DNA from: Flaviramulus multivorans | GTDB lineage: Bacteria; Bacteroidota; Bacteroidia; Flavobacteriales; Flavobacteriaceae | DNA length: 64,000 bases | Assembly (NCBI RefSeq): GCF_021728415.1 | Contig: NZ_JAKKDV010000003.1 | Coordinates: 62,001 to 126,000 of the forward strand | Direction: 5' to 3' | In this document: one piece after another, positions 34,846-44,430 of the stretch | Numbering within the stretch: the stretch's first letter is position 1 | Layout of the letters: the number at the start of each line of letters is the position of its first letter | Program-made: the position numbers and the translations under genes | Notes under the pieces: generated by a model | What the model was told of the DNA's origin: nothing | The model's input: only the letters and a program-made list of their open reading frames with translations | Database searches by the model: none

Positions 34846-35409
34846 TTATTGATTTGTCTCTGCGAAAACATAGGTTTTGGTTTCAATACTATCTTTTTCA
34901 TTATCATAATATTGAATTACAAAGTTGCCTTCTTTGTTAAAATATCCAATACCAGTATAACTTTCTCCATTAACTAAATAGTGTCCGTTTGCATTAGTAT
35001 TTAATGCTTTTTCAACAGGAATAAACATGGCTTTATCTTTATTAAAAGCAATATCGAATCCTCGGTCACTTGGTTTGAATAAATAATTTTTATCACCAAT
35101 TTTATAATAAGTTTCTTTAGACAAGACATCATAATTTTCATCATTATCGTTATCTACCATAACCATTTTTTCAACTTTAGTAGAGGTATTTACACGATCT
35201 TGATTTACTTTATTTTTGTCTTTCTCATTTAATTTAACAGAAGCTGTTTCTCTGGTAACTACCTTAACTTTTTTCTCGGTTGTTTTGTCACCATCTTTTA
35301 TTTTTACAACTTTTACTTCTGTTTCTTCTTTAGTTTCTTTTGGCTTTTCTTGAGCCATTAAACTACTTGTACATAATAGTAATGCACATACATATATTAT
35401 ATTTTTCAT
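34846..35409 (-). CDS. Secreted hypothetical protein with Lys/Glu/Thr-rich N-terminus
   Basis: A 187-residue exported protein. The signal peptide is residues 1-19, ending 'SLMAQ'. The next 60 residues are rich in Lys, Glu, Val and Thr and probably disordered. A C-terminal globular part includes 'YYKIGDKNYLFKPSDRG' and 'GHYLVNGESYTGIGYFNKEGNFVIQYYD' in part, which look like beta strands. I recognise no family. It follows the small acidic lipoprotein genes on the same strand by ten bases, so it is probably co-expressed with them. Confidence 0.7.
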   Translation of the reverse strand: MKNIIYVCALLLCTSSLMAQEKPKETKEETEVKVVKIKDGDKTTEKKVKVVTRETASVKLNEKDKNKVNQDRVNTSTKVEKMVMVDNDNDENYDVLSKETYYKIGDKNYLFKPSDRGFDIAFNKDKAMFIPVEKALNTNANGHYLVNGESYTGIGYFNKEGNFVIQYYDNEKDSIETKTYVFAETNQ

Positions 35410-35419
35410 CTTTTTAATT

Positions 35420-35644
35420 TTAAGAGTTATCTTTCTTTTTTTTGGATTCTTCTTTAACTTCGTTTATTTCATCTTTAACATCTTCTATGGCATCTTGTAC
35501 ATCGTCAGATGCATTTTCAATGTCATCTCCTACTTCTTCAATTGCTGCTTCAATTTTTTCATCGGCAGTTTTTTGATCTCTGCATCCAGTAAACACCATA
35601 GCGGTTGTTAATATAAATACGATTGCTAATATTAATTTTTTCAT
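35420..35644 (-). CDS. Small acidic helical lipoprotein
   Basis: A 74-residue protein with a lipoprotein signal ending 'FTGC' (Cys21). The mature part is one long amphipathic, strongly acidic helix with heptad-like 'EVGDDIENASDDVQDAIEDV' repeats and a short Lys-rich tail. It is a paralog of the shorter gene at 35666 ('CRDQKTADEKIE' against 'CRDEKSAGEKIE'). Such proteins often occur with stress genes in Bacteroidota; the role is not known to me. Confidence 0.75.
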   Translation of the reverse strand: MKKLILAIVFILTTAMVFTGCRDQKTADEKIEAAIEEVGDDIENASDDVQDAIEDVKDEINEVKEESKKKKDNS

Positions 35645-35665
35645 TATTTCTAGTTTTTTTGGTTA

Positions 35666-35830
35666 TTAATCTATTTCATCTTCAATATCATCTGCGGCAT
35701 CTTCTAGTCCTTCTCCAACTTCTTCAACGCCGTCTTCAATTTTCTCACCTGCACTTTTTTCGTCTCTGCAACTTGTTGATGCAATTGATAAAGTGAATAA
35801 TAATGTTAATGCTAATATGATTTTTTTCAT
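35666..35830 (-). CDS. Second small acidic lipoprotein
   Basis: A 54-residue frame with ATG at 35828-35830 and stop at 35666-35668. It has a lipoprotein signal ending 'STSC' and the mature start 'CRDEKSAGEKIEDGVEEVGE', then an acidic helix ending 'DEID'. The clear likeness to its neighbour at 35420, start included, supports it as a real gene and a tandem duplicate. Spacing to the neighbour is about 20 bases. Confidence 0.72.
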   Translation of the reverse strand: MKKIILALTLLFTLSIASTSCRDEKSAGEKIEDGVEEVGEGLEDAADDIEDEID

Positions 35831-35859
35831 GATTTTAATTTTAATGGTTTATATAAGTT

Positions 35860-36021
35860 TTATTTTTTCATTACTCCCCTTAGCAAGGATAATATGAATA
35901 ATACTAGGAATATGAAGAAACATATTTTTGCTATTCCAGCAGATGCTCCTGCTATTCCTCCGAAGCCTAAAACTCCAGCAATTATTGCGATTATTACAAA
36001 TGTGATTGTCCAACGTAACAT
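35860..36021 (-). CDS. DUF1328 (YtjA-like) small membrane protein
   Basis: A 53-residue protein with ATG at 36019-36021 and stop at 35860-35862. The sequence '[20 protein letters not shown]' followed by '[20 protein letters not shown]' is the DUF1328 pattern, with two membrane helices. DUF1328 genes are often stress-induced in other bacteria. Here it leads the small-lipoprotein group and is downstream of dps. Confidence 0.85.
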   Translation of the reverse strand: MLRWTITFVIIAIIAGVLGFGGIAGASAGIAKICFFIFLVLFILSLLRGVMKK

Positions 36022-36161
36022 AATTTAATTTTTTTAAGTTTGGATTTAATAGACAATGTCTAAAACATGGTCCTACTCTAATTTTTAGAGAATACACCTC
36101 ATTTCAATTTGAAACACGTGTTTGTTTTAAATACGCTTTTGCCATTAAGGGCAGACTTTTG

Positions 36162-36180
36162 TTTAACATTATTTATGATA
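36162..36180. promoter_or_regulatory. Half-conserved copy of the dps palindrome core
   Basis: TTTAACATTATTTATGATA matches the centre of the palindrome at 36838-36882 (TTTAACATAATTTATGTTA) at 17 of 19 positions. It lies between dps and the DUF1328 gene, about 140 bases before the latter's start, so both genes could share a regulator. Confidence 0.35.
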
Positions 36181-36242
36181 TTTTTTGTGTAAATGTTAAA
36201 TTCTTTAAGAAAGAAAAAGCGTGATTTTTTTGAATTTATTTT

Positions 36243-36752
36243 TTAAGAATCTACTTCAACGACCCTTGATTTTAACGAATCTTTTGTGCTTTTACTCCAA
36301 GCATCAAGCATCCAACTTGATTTTTCAAGTTCTCTTATATAAGCACCAATTAAGTCTATAGTGCCTTCATCACCAATTTTTGTAGCAGTTTCTATAACTT
36401 TTGACATTTGTTTGAGCAAAAGCTTGTGGTCGTTTAAAGTTTCGGTGACCATATCAATATCAGTTTGTAATGGAGCTGCTTCATTAATTGATGATACTTT
36501 TAAGTAATCACTATACTTGCTCATTGGATGGTAACGTAAAGTTAAAATGCGCTCAGCAATTTCATCAATTTTTATTTGAGCATCATTGTATAACTCTTCA
36601 AATTTAACGTGCAGTTCAAAAAAGTTTTTACCCAGAATGTTCCAATGGTTGCTCCTAAGTTTCTGATAATAAATGTGGTAATCAGCTAATAATACATTTA
36701 GTTCTACTACAACTGTTAGTAATTCTTCATCCTTCATATTCAAATAGCTCAT
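36243..36752 (-). CDS. dps: Dps family ferritin-like protein
   Basis: A 169-residue Dps-type protein that would form a dodecamer, oxidise Fe(II) with peroxide, and protect DNA. Ferroxidase-site residues are visible: 'YYQKLRSNHWNILGKNF' (His, with Trp) and 'LYNDAQIKIDEIAERILTLRYHP' in part (Asp and Glu). The C-terminal 'EKSSWMLDAWSK' is typical. No clear Lys-rich N-terminal tail is seen. A perfect 22-bp-arm palindrome lies 86 bases upstream, the best candidate for its control site. Confidence 0.9.
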   Translation of the reverse strand: MSYLNMKDEELLTVVVELNVLLADYHIYYQKLRSNHWNILGKNFFELHVKFEELYNDAQIKIDEIAERILTLRYHPMSKYSDYLKVSSINEAAPLQTDIDMVTETLNDHKLLLKQMSKVIETATKIGDEGTIDLIGAYIRELEKSSWMLDAWSKSTKDSLKSRVVEVDS

Positions 36753-36837
36753 AATTTTTATCTGTTTTTTATTGTTCTACTACATATAAACTATGATGAA
36801 TATTAGATTTGTCAAGTGATTTAACAAGCTTTAACTC

Positions 36838-36882
36838 TATTAAGTTTTATTTAACATAATTTATGTTAAATAAAACTTAATA
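36838..36882. repeat. Perfect palindrome with 22-bp arms upstream of dps
   Basis: Arms at 36838-36859 and 36861-36882 are exact complements with a single T between. The centre reads TTTAACATAATTTATGTTA. It lies between the truA stop and the dps start. No T tract follows on the minus strand, so it is not a normal terminator; an operator or cruciform is possible. Confidence 0.8.
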
Positions 36883-36918
36883 TGTTAAAAAAATTAGGAA
36901 CAAATACTGTAAGTGTTT

Positions 36919-37698
36919 TTATATGAAATCTATTTTCCTGAGAATTAATCCTGATGCTGGGGCGATATAATCCATTTTAATATTACTGTCATTTTTCAGG
37001 CTGTTTTCAATATCTAAAAGGGATAATTTACCTTTACCTAAATCTATTAATGTACCCATCATTAATCGTATTTGGTTGCGCATAAATCCTTTACCTTTTA
37101 CTCTAAAAATGTATGATTTTTCAGGAAAGTAATTTGCGGTATAAATGGTGTTTTCAATAATTTCGGAAAGCATTATTTCTCTGTTATAAACGCCATTATT
37201 GGATGGTTTGTAGCAATACGATTTAAAATAATGTTCACCCTGAAAAAGTTTTGCGCCTTGAATCATTAAATCAATATCGAGATTATCAAGTATGGTTGTC
37301 ATGATTGGTGCGCAAAAGGGATGGCATTTTTCACCAAATGTAAAAAGGTAATTGTACTCTTTTAGTTTTGAATGGTTTATTATATTGAATTTTTTATCAA
37401 CTTCTTTGATGCTTAAGGCTCTGATATCTTGAGGTAAGTTGTAATTAAACAATTCTAAAAAGGCATTTTCGTCTTCAATGGGTTCAGACAAAAACAACTC
37501 GATTGCTGCACTTTCTGCCGACACCATAGCATCTGTTCTACCAGAACTTAAACTTTTAAAGGGCTTGCATTCTAAAATAAAATTTAAAGTTCTATCCACC
37601 ATTAAGTGCAAGGTTTTTACGTCGGGTTGTTTTTGCCAACCGTGAAAACGATACCCCAAATATTGAATAGTTATAAGGTAAAAATATTTTTTGGCCAT
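36919..37698 (-). CDS. TruA-like pseudouridine synthase, divergent
   Basis: A 259-residue member of the TruA family, which turns uridine to pseudouridine in the tRNA anticodon arm. Seen: 'IQYLGYRFHGWQKQP' at the N-terminus; the catalytic Asp56 in 'SSGRTDAMVSAESAA', where TruA usually reads GRTDAGVHA; and 'FRVKGKGFMRNQIRLMMGTL' near the C-terminus. The changed residues after the catalytic Asp suggest a paralog and not the housekeeping enzyme, perhaps with another substrate. It is a single gene, with the palindrome behind it. Confidence 0.8.
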   Translation of the reverse strand: MAKKYFYLITIQYLGYRFHGWQKQPDVKTLHLMVDRTLNFILECKPFKSLSSGRTDAMVSAESAAIELFLSEPIEDENAFLELFNYNLPQDIRALSIKEVDKKFNIINHSKLKEYNYLFTFGEKCHPFCAPIMTTILDNLDIDLMIQGAKLFQGEHYFKSYCYKPSNNGVYNREIMLSEIIENTIYTANYFPEKSYIFRVKGKGFMRNQIRLMMGTLIDLGKGKLSLLDIENSLKNDSNIKMDYIAPASGLILRKIDFI

Positions 37699-37788
37699 AA
37701 TTTTTAAAGAGGGTTGAAAGTAAGTTATTTATTAATTCTAACAAAAAATTTATAAATTGTATTTCATTTATTAACTAAACTAATTATT

Positions 37789-38208
37789 ATGACAAATCAA
37801 TCAACAATCAAACCGCCTATTTGGTTTTGGATAGTGAGTGTTATTGCACTTATATGGAACGGAATGGGCGTTAATGCTTATTTACAACAGGCTTACAATA
37901 CAGAAAGCTATCGTGCTATGTATAGTGAAGAGCAACTAGAAATTGCAGCAAATATGCCTAGTTGGGTAACAGCAGCCTTTGCTATTGCCGTTTTTGCGGG
38001 TGCATTAGGAGCGATAGGACTTTTATTAAGGAAAAAATGGGCAACTACACTTTGGACGCTTTCGTTACTTGCGGTTATTGTACAAATGGGATATATTTTA
38101 ATTAATGGGTATCAATCAGATATGACAATGACCATCATGATTATTGTTTTTGCATTTGTATTTGTATGGTTTTCAAGAATGTCAGCATCAAAAGGATGGC
38201 TTTCTTAA
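37789..38208 (+). CDS. Four-helix membrane protein, unknown function
   Basis: A 139-residue integral membrane protein with helices near residues 10-28, 58-80, 86-106 and 112-132. A short loop 'QQAYNTESYRAMYSEEQLE' lies between helix 1 and 2, and a basic loop 'LLRKKW' follows helix 2. The pattern occurs in many flavobacterial proteins, sometimes called sugar transporter, without proof. It is single and shares a bidirectional terminator with the his operon. Confidence 0.7.
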   Translation: MTNQSTIKPPIWFWIVSVIALIWNGMGVNAYLQQAYNTESYRAMYSEEQLEIAANMPSWVTAAFAIAVFAGALGAIGLLLRKKWATTLWTLSLLAVIVQMGYILINGYQSDMTMTIMIIVFAFVFVWFSRMSASKGWLS

Positions 38209-38233
38209 AAAAATCAATTTAAAAGACTTTATT

Positions 38234-38264
38234 AAAAGGTGTCATTGTAATGATACCTTTTTTA
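38234..38264. terminator. Bidirectional terminator between 37789 gene and his operon
   Basis: AAAAGGTGTCAT and ATGATACCTTTT form a stem with one G-T pair around TGTA; six T follow on the plus strand and several on the minus. It overlaps the hisIE stop region. Confidence 0.8.
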
Positions 38265-38855
38265 TTTATGCCTGTTTTTAAGCTCGTTTTCGATATCTTT
38301 TAAAGTAAATCCTTTTGCTTGAAGCAACATTAAATAGTGAAATAATAAATCTGATGATTCGTATAAGAACAATTCATCATTATTATCCATAGCTTCAATA
38401 ACAGTTTCAATAGACTCCTCACCTACTTTTTGAGCTATTTTATTGATGCCTTTAGAAAACAAACTGGCCACATAAGAATTACTTATGTCTTTGTTTTTTA
38501 TACGGTCTGCTATCACATGTTCTAAAGTTGAAAAGAAACCAAAATTAGATTCATTTTCTTCTCCCCAACAAGTATCGGTTCCTTTATGGCATGTAGGACC
38601 TTCAGGTTTTACTTGAATAAGTAATGTATCATTATCGCAGTCGTTTTTTATATCTATTAAATTTAAAAAGTTGCCACTTTCTTCACCTTTAGTCCACAAC
38701 CGTTGCTTGCTTCTACTAAAAAAAGTGACTTTTTTTGTTTCTAGCGTTTTGTTATAAGCGTCTTCATTCATATAGCCCAACATCAACACATTTTTAGTTG
38801 AGGCATCTTGAATGATGGCTGGTATAAGTCCGTTTGAGTCGTATTTTATATTCAT
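38262..38855 (-). CDS. hisI: Bifunctional phosphoribosyl-AMP cyclohydrolase / phosphoribosyl-ATP pyrophosphatase
   Basis: HisIE performs steps two and three of histidine synthesis. The N-terminal HisI part (about 1-110) shows 'LMLGYMNEDAYNKT', 'FFSRSKQRLWTKGE' and 'GPTCHKGTDTCWGE' with the zinc-binding Cys. The C-terminal HisE part (110-197) has 'KVGEESIETVIEA' and 'SSDLLFHYLMLL'. Length 197 is normal for the fused form. It is the last gene of the his operon. Confidence 0.96.
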   Translation of the reverse strand: MNIKYDSNGLIPAIIQDASTKNVLMLGYMNEDAYNKTLETKKVTFFSRSKQRLWTKGEESGNFLNLIDIKNDCDNDTLLIQVKPEGPTCHKGTDTCWGEENESNFGFFSTLEHVIADRIKNKDISNSYVASLFSKGINKIAQKVGEESIETVIEAMDNNDELFLYESSDLLFHYLMLLQAKGFTLKDIENELKNRHK

Positions 38856-38897
38856 GTTTTATCTTTGTGAGATACTAAATCGAGTTCAGTATGACAA

Positions 38898-39653
38898 TTA
38901 AAGTCGCACTTCTATATTATGTTCTTTTAATTCTTTTTTTAGTTCAGGAATCGGGATTTCGCCAAAGTGAAATACGCTTGCCGCTAAGGCTGCATCTGCT
39001 TTTCCGCTTTTAAAAGCATCAACAAAATGTTGAACGTTCCCAGCACCACCTGAAGCTATAATCGGAATATTTAATTCCTCAGATAGTTTTGCTAAGGCTT
39101 TATTTGCAAACCCATTTTTTGTACCATCATGATTCATTGATGTGAATAGAATTTCGCCTGCGCCTCTTGATTCAACCTCTTTTGCCCATTTAAATAAATC
39201 AATATCAGTAGGAATGCTTCCACCGGCTAAATGCACTTTCCAATTATCACCGATCTTTTTTGCATCAATAGCAACTACCACACATTGACTCCCAAATTTA
39301 TCAGCTAATTCATTAACTAGTTCTGGTCTTTTTACTGCTGAAGAATTAATTGAAACCTTATCTGCACCACACTTTAAAAGGGCATCTACATCTTCAATGG
39401 ATGATATACCACCGCCTACGGTAAATGGTATATTGACTTGTTCAGCAACATGTAAAACCATATCAAGCGTAGTAGCGCGACCTTCTAAAGTAGCCGAAAT
39501 ATCAAGAAAGACCAACTCATCTGCACCTAAATCGGCATATTGTTTTGCTAGTTCAACGGGGTCGCCAGCGTCTCGTAAATCAACAAAATTCACGCCTTTT
39601 ACGGTACGCCCATTTTTAATATCTAAACATGGTATGATTCTTTTTGTCAACAT
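38898..39653 (-). CDS. hisF: Imidazole glycerol phosphate synthase cyclase subunit
   Basis: HisF forms imidazole glycerol phosphate and AICAR from PRFAR with ammonia from HisH. It is a TIM barrel: '[19 protein letters not shown]' with the catalytic Asp11, '[11 protein letters not shown]', '[13 protein letters not shown]' with the second Asp, '[19 protein letters not shown]' and 'IASGGAGN'. Length 251 is normal. It directly follows hisA. Confidence 0.97.
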   Translation of the reverse strand: MLTKRIIPCLDIKNGRTVKGVNFVDLRDAGDPVELAKQYADLGADELVFLDISATLEGRATTLDMVLHVAEQVNIPFTVGGGISSIEDVDALLKCGADKVSINSSAVKRPELVNELADKFGSQCVVVAIDAKKIGDNWKVHLAGGSIPTDIDLFKWAKEVESRGAGEILFTSMNHDGTKNGFANKALAKLSEELNIPIIASGGAGNVQHFVDAFKSGKADAALAASVFHFGEIPIPELKKELKEHNIEVRL

Positions 39654-40388
39654 TTACACAAACTTTTCTAATTGCTTTAAAGTGATTTTGTTCTCATAAA
39701 TAGCCTTTCCTATTATAACGCCTTCACAACCTATTTCTCTTAAAATCGGGAGTTCGTCGATATGTGAAATACCACCAGAAGCGATAAGCTTTATGGATTG
39801 TCCTTGACTGCTATTTGAACATTCATCTATAATTTCCTTATATAGTTCGACTGAAGGGCCTTCAAGCATTCCATCTTTTGAAATATCGGTACAAATGACA
39901 TACTGAATCCCTTTTTTTTGATACATTTTTATAAAAGGGATAACACTTTCCTTGCTTTGCTCCATCCAACCACTAATGGATACCTTTCCATCGTCACTAT
40001 CTGCTCCCAAAATAATTTTTGCAGCACCATATTTAGAGATCCAACTTTCAAAAGTTTTAGGATCTTTAACCGCAATACTACCACCTGTAATTTGTTTCGC
40101 CCCGGAATTAAATGCAATATGCAAGTCTTCATTAGTTTTTAAACCACCGCCAAAATCTATTTTTAAACTTGTTTTTGAGGCTATTTGCTCTAAAACTTTA
40201 TAATTGACTATATGATTAGCTTTGGCACCATCTAAATCCACCAAATGTAAATACTGAATCCCAGAATCTTCAAAAGTTTTGGCAATGTCTACAGGACTTT
40301 CGCTATATATTTTTTTAGTACCATAATCCCCCTTTGTTAAACGAACACATTTACCGTCAATAATATCTATGGCTGGTATAATTCTCAT
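39654..40388 (-). CDS. hisA: ProFAR isomerase
   Basis: HisA isomerises ProFAR to PRFAR. The half-barrel duplication shared with HisF is clear: '[22 protein letters not shown]' in part with Asp8, '[11 protein letters not shown]', '[14 protein letters not shown]', '[14 protein letters not shown]' with the second catalytic Asp, and '[12 protein letters not shown]'. Length 244 is normal. The hisH stop and this start are two bases apart. Confidence 0.97.
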   Translation of the reverse strand: MRIIPAIDIIDGKCVRLTKGDYGTKKIYSESPVDIAKTFEDSGIQYLHLVDLDGAKANHIVNYKVLEQIASKTSLKIDFGGGLKTNEDLHIAFNSGAKQITGGSIAVKDPKTFESWISKYGAAKIILGADSDDGKVSISGWMEQSKESVIPFIKMYQKKGIQYVICTDISKDGMLEGPSVELYKEIIDECSNSSQGQSIKLIASGGISHIDELPILREIGCEGVIIGKAIYENKITLKQLEKFV

Positions 40389-40389
40389 A

Positions 40390-40971
40390 TTACAACTCTA
40401 TAAAGTTTTTTAATATTTTTTCGCCTGCTAAGCTACTCTTTTCTGGGTGAAATTGTACACCGTAAAAATTATTGTGCTTAAGCGCAGAAGCATAATTAAT
40501 TCCATAATCTGTTTTTGCAATAGTTTGATCGCAATGTTCAGCGTAATAGCTATGAACTAAATACATGTATTCATTTTCCTTAATTCCTTTAAACAAATCA
40601 GACTTCAAGTCTTTTATAACATTCCAGCCCATTTGAGGAACTTTTACATTGTTAGAAAAACGTTTTACTACAGTTTTAAAAATCCCTAGCCCCTTAGTGT
40701 TTCCCTCTTCGGTATACTCGCAAAGAAGCTGCATACCTAGGCAAATACCTAGTACGGGCTGTTTTAATTGTGGAATGACAATATCTAGCCCACTCGCTTT
40801 AAGCATTGCCATTGCACTACCTGCTTCACCTACACCCGGAAAAATTATTTTGTCAGCAGCAATAATTTCTTCAGGATTATCTGATAAAATAGCCTCATAG
40901 CCTAAACGTTTAAATGCAAACTGTATGCTTTTTATATTTCCTGCTCCGTAATTTATTATTACCAACTTCAT
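40390..40971 (-). CDS. hisH: Imidazole glycerol phosphate synthase glutaminase subunit
   Basis: HisH is the class I glutamine amidotransferase that feeds ammonia to HisF. Catalytic triad: Cys in 'GICLGMQLL', and His and Glu in 'GVQFHPEKS'. '[11 protein letters not shown]' marks the oxyanion region. Length 193 is normal. Its start overlaps the hisB stop by one base. Confidence 0.97.
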   Translation of the reverse strand: MKLVIINYGAGNIKSIQFAFKRLGYEAILSDNPEEIIAADKIIFPGVGEAGSAMAMLKASGLDIVIPQLKQPVLGICLGMQLLCEYTEEGNTKGLGIFKTVVKRFSNNVKVPQMGWNVIKDLKSDLFKGIKENEYMYLVHSYYAEHCDQTIAKTDYGINYASALKHNNFYGVQFHPEKSSLAGEKILKNFIEL

Positions 40972-42104
40972 TACAACATACCTTTTGTTGATGGTAAAAT
41001 CATTTTTTCGATATCCCGTTTTACCGCCATTTTAATTGCTTTTGCGAATGCTTTAAAAATGGCTTCAATTTTGTGATGCTCGTTTGTGCCTTCTGCTTTT
41101 ATATTCAAGTTACATTTAGCACCATCAGTAAACGATTTAAAGAAGTGATAAAACATTTCTGTTGGCATTTTCCCTATCATTTCACGTTTAAAATCAGCTT
41201 CCCAAACTAGCCAGTTTCTACCACCAAAATCAATCGCAGCTTGTGCGAAACAATCATCCATTGGTAAACAGAACCCATAACGTTCAATTCCTAATTTGTT
41301 GCCTAAAACCTTATTAAACAACTCTCCTAAAGCTATTGCTGTATCTTCAATAGTATGGTGCTCATCTACTTCCAAATCGCCATCAACTTTAATAGTTAAA
41401 TCTAATTGACCATGTCTTGCAATTTGATCGAGCATATGGTCGAAAAATGCAATTCCAGTATCTATTTTACTTTTGCCTGTTCCATCTAAATTTAACTGAA
41501 TAGCTATTTTAGTTTCATTGGTATTTCTAATAATGCCTCCAGTTCGTTCATCAGCCTTTAAAAAAGCATAAATTTTAGCCCAATCATTAGTCTCTAGTGC
41601 TATAAACTTGTTTAACTCTTCCCTTTTTACAGTAATTTCGTTGGTTCCTAAGTGGGTTTCGTCATTTATAAATATTCCTTTAGCACCTAGATTTTTGGCT
41701 AATTCTATATCTGTTAATCTATCGCCTATTACAAACGAATTTTCTAAATCGTACTCATCTGAAAAATATTTAGTTAATAGTCCAGTATTTGGTTTCCTCG
41801 TTGGGGCATTATCTCTAGCAAACGTCCTATCAATAAATTGCTCTTCGAAAGTGATGCCTTCAGCTTCAAAAGTTTTTAAAATAAAATTATGAACTAGCCA
41901 AAACGTATTTTCAGGATAGGCTTCCGTACCTAAACCATCTTGATTTGTTATCATAACAATTTCAAAATCTAACTCTTTTGCTATTTTACCTAGATAAGTG
42001 AGCACTTTTGGGTAAAATTCCAATTTCTCAAATGAATCTATCTGCTCATCGGCTGGTTCTTTAATAATGGTACCGTCGCGGTCTATAAATAATACTTTTC
42101 TCAT
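40971..42104 (-). CDS. hisB: Bifunctional histidinol-phosphatase / imidazoleglycerol-phosphate dehydratase
   Basis: A fused HisB as in enterobacteria. The N-terminal HAD phosphatase (about 1-165) shows '[12 protein letters not shown]' with the nucleophilic Asp and '[16 protein letters not shown]'. The C-terminal dehydratase (about 185-377) shows '[13 protein letters not shown]', '[15 protein letters not shown]' and '[14 protein letters not shown]', the His-rich manganese motifs. It overlaps the hisC stop by four bases (ATGA), so translation is probably coupled. Confidence 0.97.
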   Translation of the reverse strand: MRKVLFIDRDGTIIKEPADEQIDSFEKLEFYPKVLTYLGKIAKELDFEIVMITNQDGLGTEAYPENTFWLVHNFILKTFEAEGITFEEQFIDRTFARDNAPTRKPNTGLLTKYFSDEYDLENSFVIGDRLTDIELAKNLGAKGIFINDETHLGTNEITVKREELNKFIALETNDWAKIYAFLKADERTGGIIRNTNETKIAIQLNLDGTGKSKIDTGIAFFDHMLDQIARHGQLDLTIKVDGDLEVDEHHTIEDTAIALGELFNKVLGNKLGIERYGFCLPMDDCFAQAAIDFGGRNWLVWEADFKREMIGKMPTEMFYHFFKSFTDGAKCNLNIKAEGTNEHHKIEAIFKAFAKAIKMAVKRDIEKMILPSTKGML

Positions 42105-43138
42105 TGTATAGATTTTAATGTATCTATTAATTTTATATTTTCATCAGAAGTTCCAACTGTAAATCGTAAACAGTTTTCGCATCCTTTTTGAGTCGTTCTA
42201 TTTCTTACTACGATACCTTTTTCAATAAGTTGATTATAGCGTTTTGTGGCGTCGTCAACCTTAGCTAGTATAAAATTAGCATCTGATGGAAATGTTTTTA
42301 AAACAAAAGGAACCAATTCTAATTTTGAATTCAATTTTTTACGTTCTTTTAAAATATTTTCAATTTGCTGGTTAGCTATATCTTTTTTTGATAGTAATTC
42401 GATTGCCTTTTGTTGTGTTAACTCGTTAACATTATAAGGCGGCTTGATTCGATTTAAAACTGAAATAATATATTCTGATGCATAACAAATACCCAACCTT
42501 ATTCCCGCCATACCATATGCTTTAGATAGCGTTTGAGTGACAATTAAATTAGGAAAATCAGATAGTCGAACTAACCAACTTGGATTATCTGAAAAATCTA
42601 TGTAAGCTTCGTCTATCACCACAATACCTTTAAATAATTTTAAAAGTTGCTCGATATCTTCATTTTTAAAACTATTACCTGAAGGGTTATTAGGAGAGCA
42701 TAAAAATAGAATCTTTGAGTTTTTATTGGCAGCTTCCAATATTTTATCAACTTGAAGCTGAAAATCATCAGTTAAGTTTACCTCCTTAATTTCAATAGCA
42801 TTGATATTTGCCAACACACTGTACATACCATACGTTGGTGGTAATGTGATAATATTATCTTGATTTGGTTCGCAGAATGCTCGATAAATAAGGTCTAATA
42901 CTTCATCACTTCCATTTCCTAAAAGAATATTTTGCGTTGGTAATCCTTTTATCTCTGAAAGTACAGTTTTTAATTTTCTTTGCTGTGGGTCTGGATACCG
43001 ATTAACGCCATTTTCAAAAGGGTTTTCATTTGCATCTAAAAACACCATATCATTACTTGTTCCTTGGAACTCATCACGTGCCGATGAATAGGGCTTTAGC
43101 CTTTTTATTGTTGGTCTAATTAATTCTTGAATATTCAT
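42101..43138 (-). CDS. hisC: Histidinol-phosphate aminotransferase
   Basis: HisC is a PLP aminotransferase of fold type I that makes histidinol phosphate. Seen: '[18 protein letters not shown]', '[19 protein letters not shown]', '[10 protein letters not shown]', '[11 protein letters not shown]' and the PLP Lys in '[14 protein letters not shown]'. Length 345 is normal. Its start shares a base with the hisD stop and its end overlaps hisB. Confidence 0.96.
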   Translation of the reverse strand: MNIQELIRPTIKRLKPYSSARDEFQGTSNDMVFLDANENPFENGVNRYPDPQQRKLKTVLSEIKGLPTQNILLGNGSDEVLDLIYRAFCEPNQDNIITLPPTYGMYSVLANINAIEIKEVNLTDDFQLQVDKILEAANKNSKILFLCSPNNPSGNSFKNEDIEQLLKLFKGIVVIDEAYIDFSDNPSWLVRLSDFPNLIVTQTLSKAYGMAGIRLGICYASEYIISVLNRIKPPYNVNELTQQKAIELLSKKDIANQQIENILKERKKLNSKLELVPFVLKTFPSDANFILAKVDDATKRYNQLIEKGIVVRNRTTQKGCENCLRFTVGTSDENIKLIDTLKSIQ

Positions 43139-44421
43139 TATTTCAAATCCTTCAATCTAATTGATACTGCATTTTTATGAGCTTGCAAACCTTCAGCCTC
43201 TGCCATAAGCTCAATAGTTTTGCCTAAATTTACAAGACCTTTTTTAGATATTTTTTGAAAAGTCATACTTTTTAAAAAGCTATCTAAGTTTACACCGGAG
43301 TAAGCTTTTGAAAAACCATTGGTTGGTAGGGTGTGGTTGGTTCCTGAAGCATAATCACCAGCGCTTTCCGGTGTATAATCGCCTATAAAAACAGAACCCG
43401 CATTTATGATATTATCAACATAAAAATTTTCATTTTTAGAGCAAATAATAAAATGCTCCGGTCCGTATTCATTAATTAATTCAAGCGCAATATTATCGTT
43501 CTCAACAAAAATTAATTTTGAATTAGCTATGGCTTTTTCAGCTATCACTTTTCGAGGAAGCACTTCTAATTGCCTTTCAATTTCTTCAGAAACTTTTCCA
43601 ATTATATGCTTTGATGTAGAAACTAAAATCACCTGACTATCCGTACCGTGTTCAGCTTGACTTAGTAAATCTGAAGCAATATATGAAGCATTAGCTGTTT
43701 CGTCTGCAACTACAAGCAGTTCACTTGGGCCCGCAGGCATATCTATGGCAACTCCAAATTTGGTTGCTAGTTGTTTTGCAACGGTTACAAATTGATTTCC
43801 TGGTCCGAAAATTTTATAGACTTGAGGAATAGTTTCGGTTCCAAATGTTAATCCAGCAATTGCTTGAATACCTCCTACTTTTATAATTTTTGTTACACCA
43901 CAAAGTTGAGCTGCAAACAAAATTTCAGGAGCCAATTTGCCTTCTTTATTTGGTGGTGAGCATAAAACAATGTCTTTGCATCTAGCAATTTGGGCAGGAA
44001 CAGCCAACATCAAAACCGTTGAAAATAGTGGTGCTGTACCTCCAGGAATATATAATCCCACTTTTTGAATAGGGCGTTTTTCTTGCCAACATGTAACACC
44101 GCTTGATGTTTCAACTTCAATTTTAGATGTTTTTTGTGCTTTATGAAAAGCTTCAATGTTTTGTTTAGCTTGTTTAATAGCTTTTTTTAGGTTTTCTGGA
44201 ATTATAGCAACAGCTTTTGTAATTTCTTCATCAGTTACCAAAAAAGATACTAAATCAACACCATCAAATCGTTCAGTATATTTTTTTATCGCACTATCTT
44301 TATTTTGCTTTACGTCATTAAAAACATCTATAACCGTTGCTTCAATATCATCTAAGGTTTGAGTAGGACGTTTTACAATGTCCAACCATTGACTTTTATT
44401 TGGATTATTTATTATCTGCAT
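43138..44421 (-). CDS. hisD: Histidinol dehydrogenase
   Basis: HisD oxidises histidinol to histidine in two NAD-dependent steps and binds zinc. Seen: 'RPIQKVGLYIPGGTAPLFST', 'IFGPGNQFVTVAKQ', 'DMPAGPSELLVVADE', 'SQAEHGTDSQVILV' with zinc-site His, and 'EYGPEHFII'. Length 427 is normal. It lies nine bases after hisG. Confidence 0.97.
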   Translation of the reverse strand: MQIINNPNKSQWLDIVKRPTQTLDDIEATVIDVFNDVKQNKDSAIKKYTERFDGVDLVSFLVTDEEITKAVAIIPENLKKAIKQAKQNIEAFHKAQKTSKIEVETSSGVTCWQEKRPIQKVGLYIPGGTAPLFSTVLMLAVPAQIARCKDIVLCSPPNKEGKLAPEILFAAQLCGVTKIIKVGGIQAIAGLTFGTETIPQVYKIFGPGNQFVTVAKQLATKFGVAIDMPAGPSELLVVADETANASYIASDLLSQAEHGTDSQVILVSTSKHIIGKVSEEIERQLEVLPRKVIAEKAIANSKLIFVENDNIALELINEYGPEHFIICSKNENFYVDNIINAGSVFIGDYTPESAGDYASGTNHTLPTNGFSKAYSGVNLDSFLKSMTFQKISKKGLVNLGKTIELMAEAEGLQAHKNAVSIRLKDLK

Positions 44422-44430
44422 AACCTTAAA

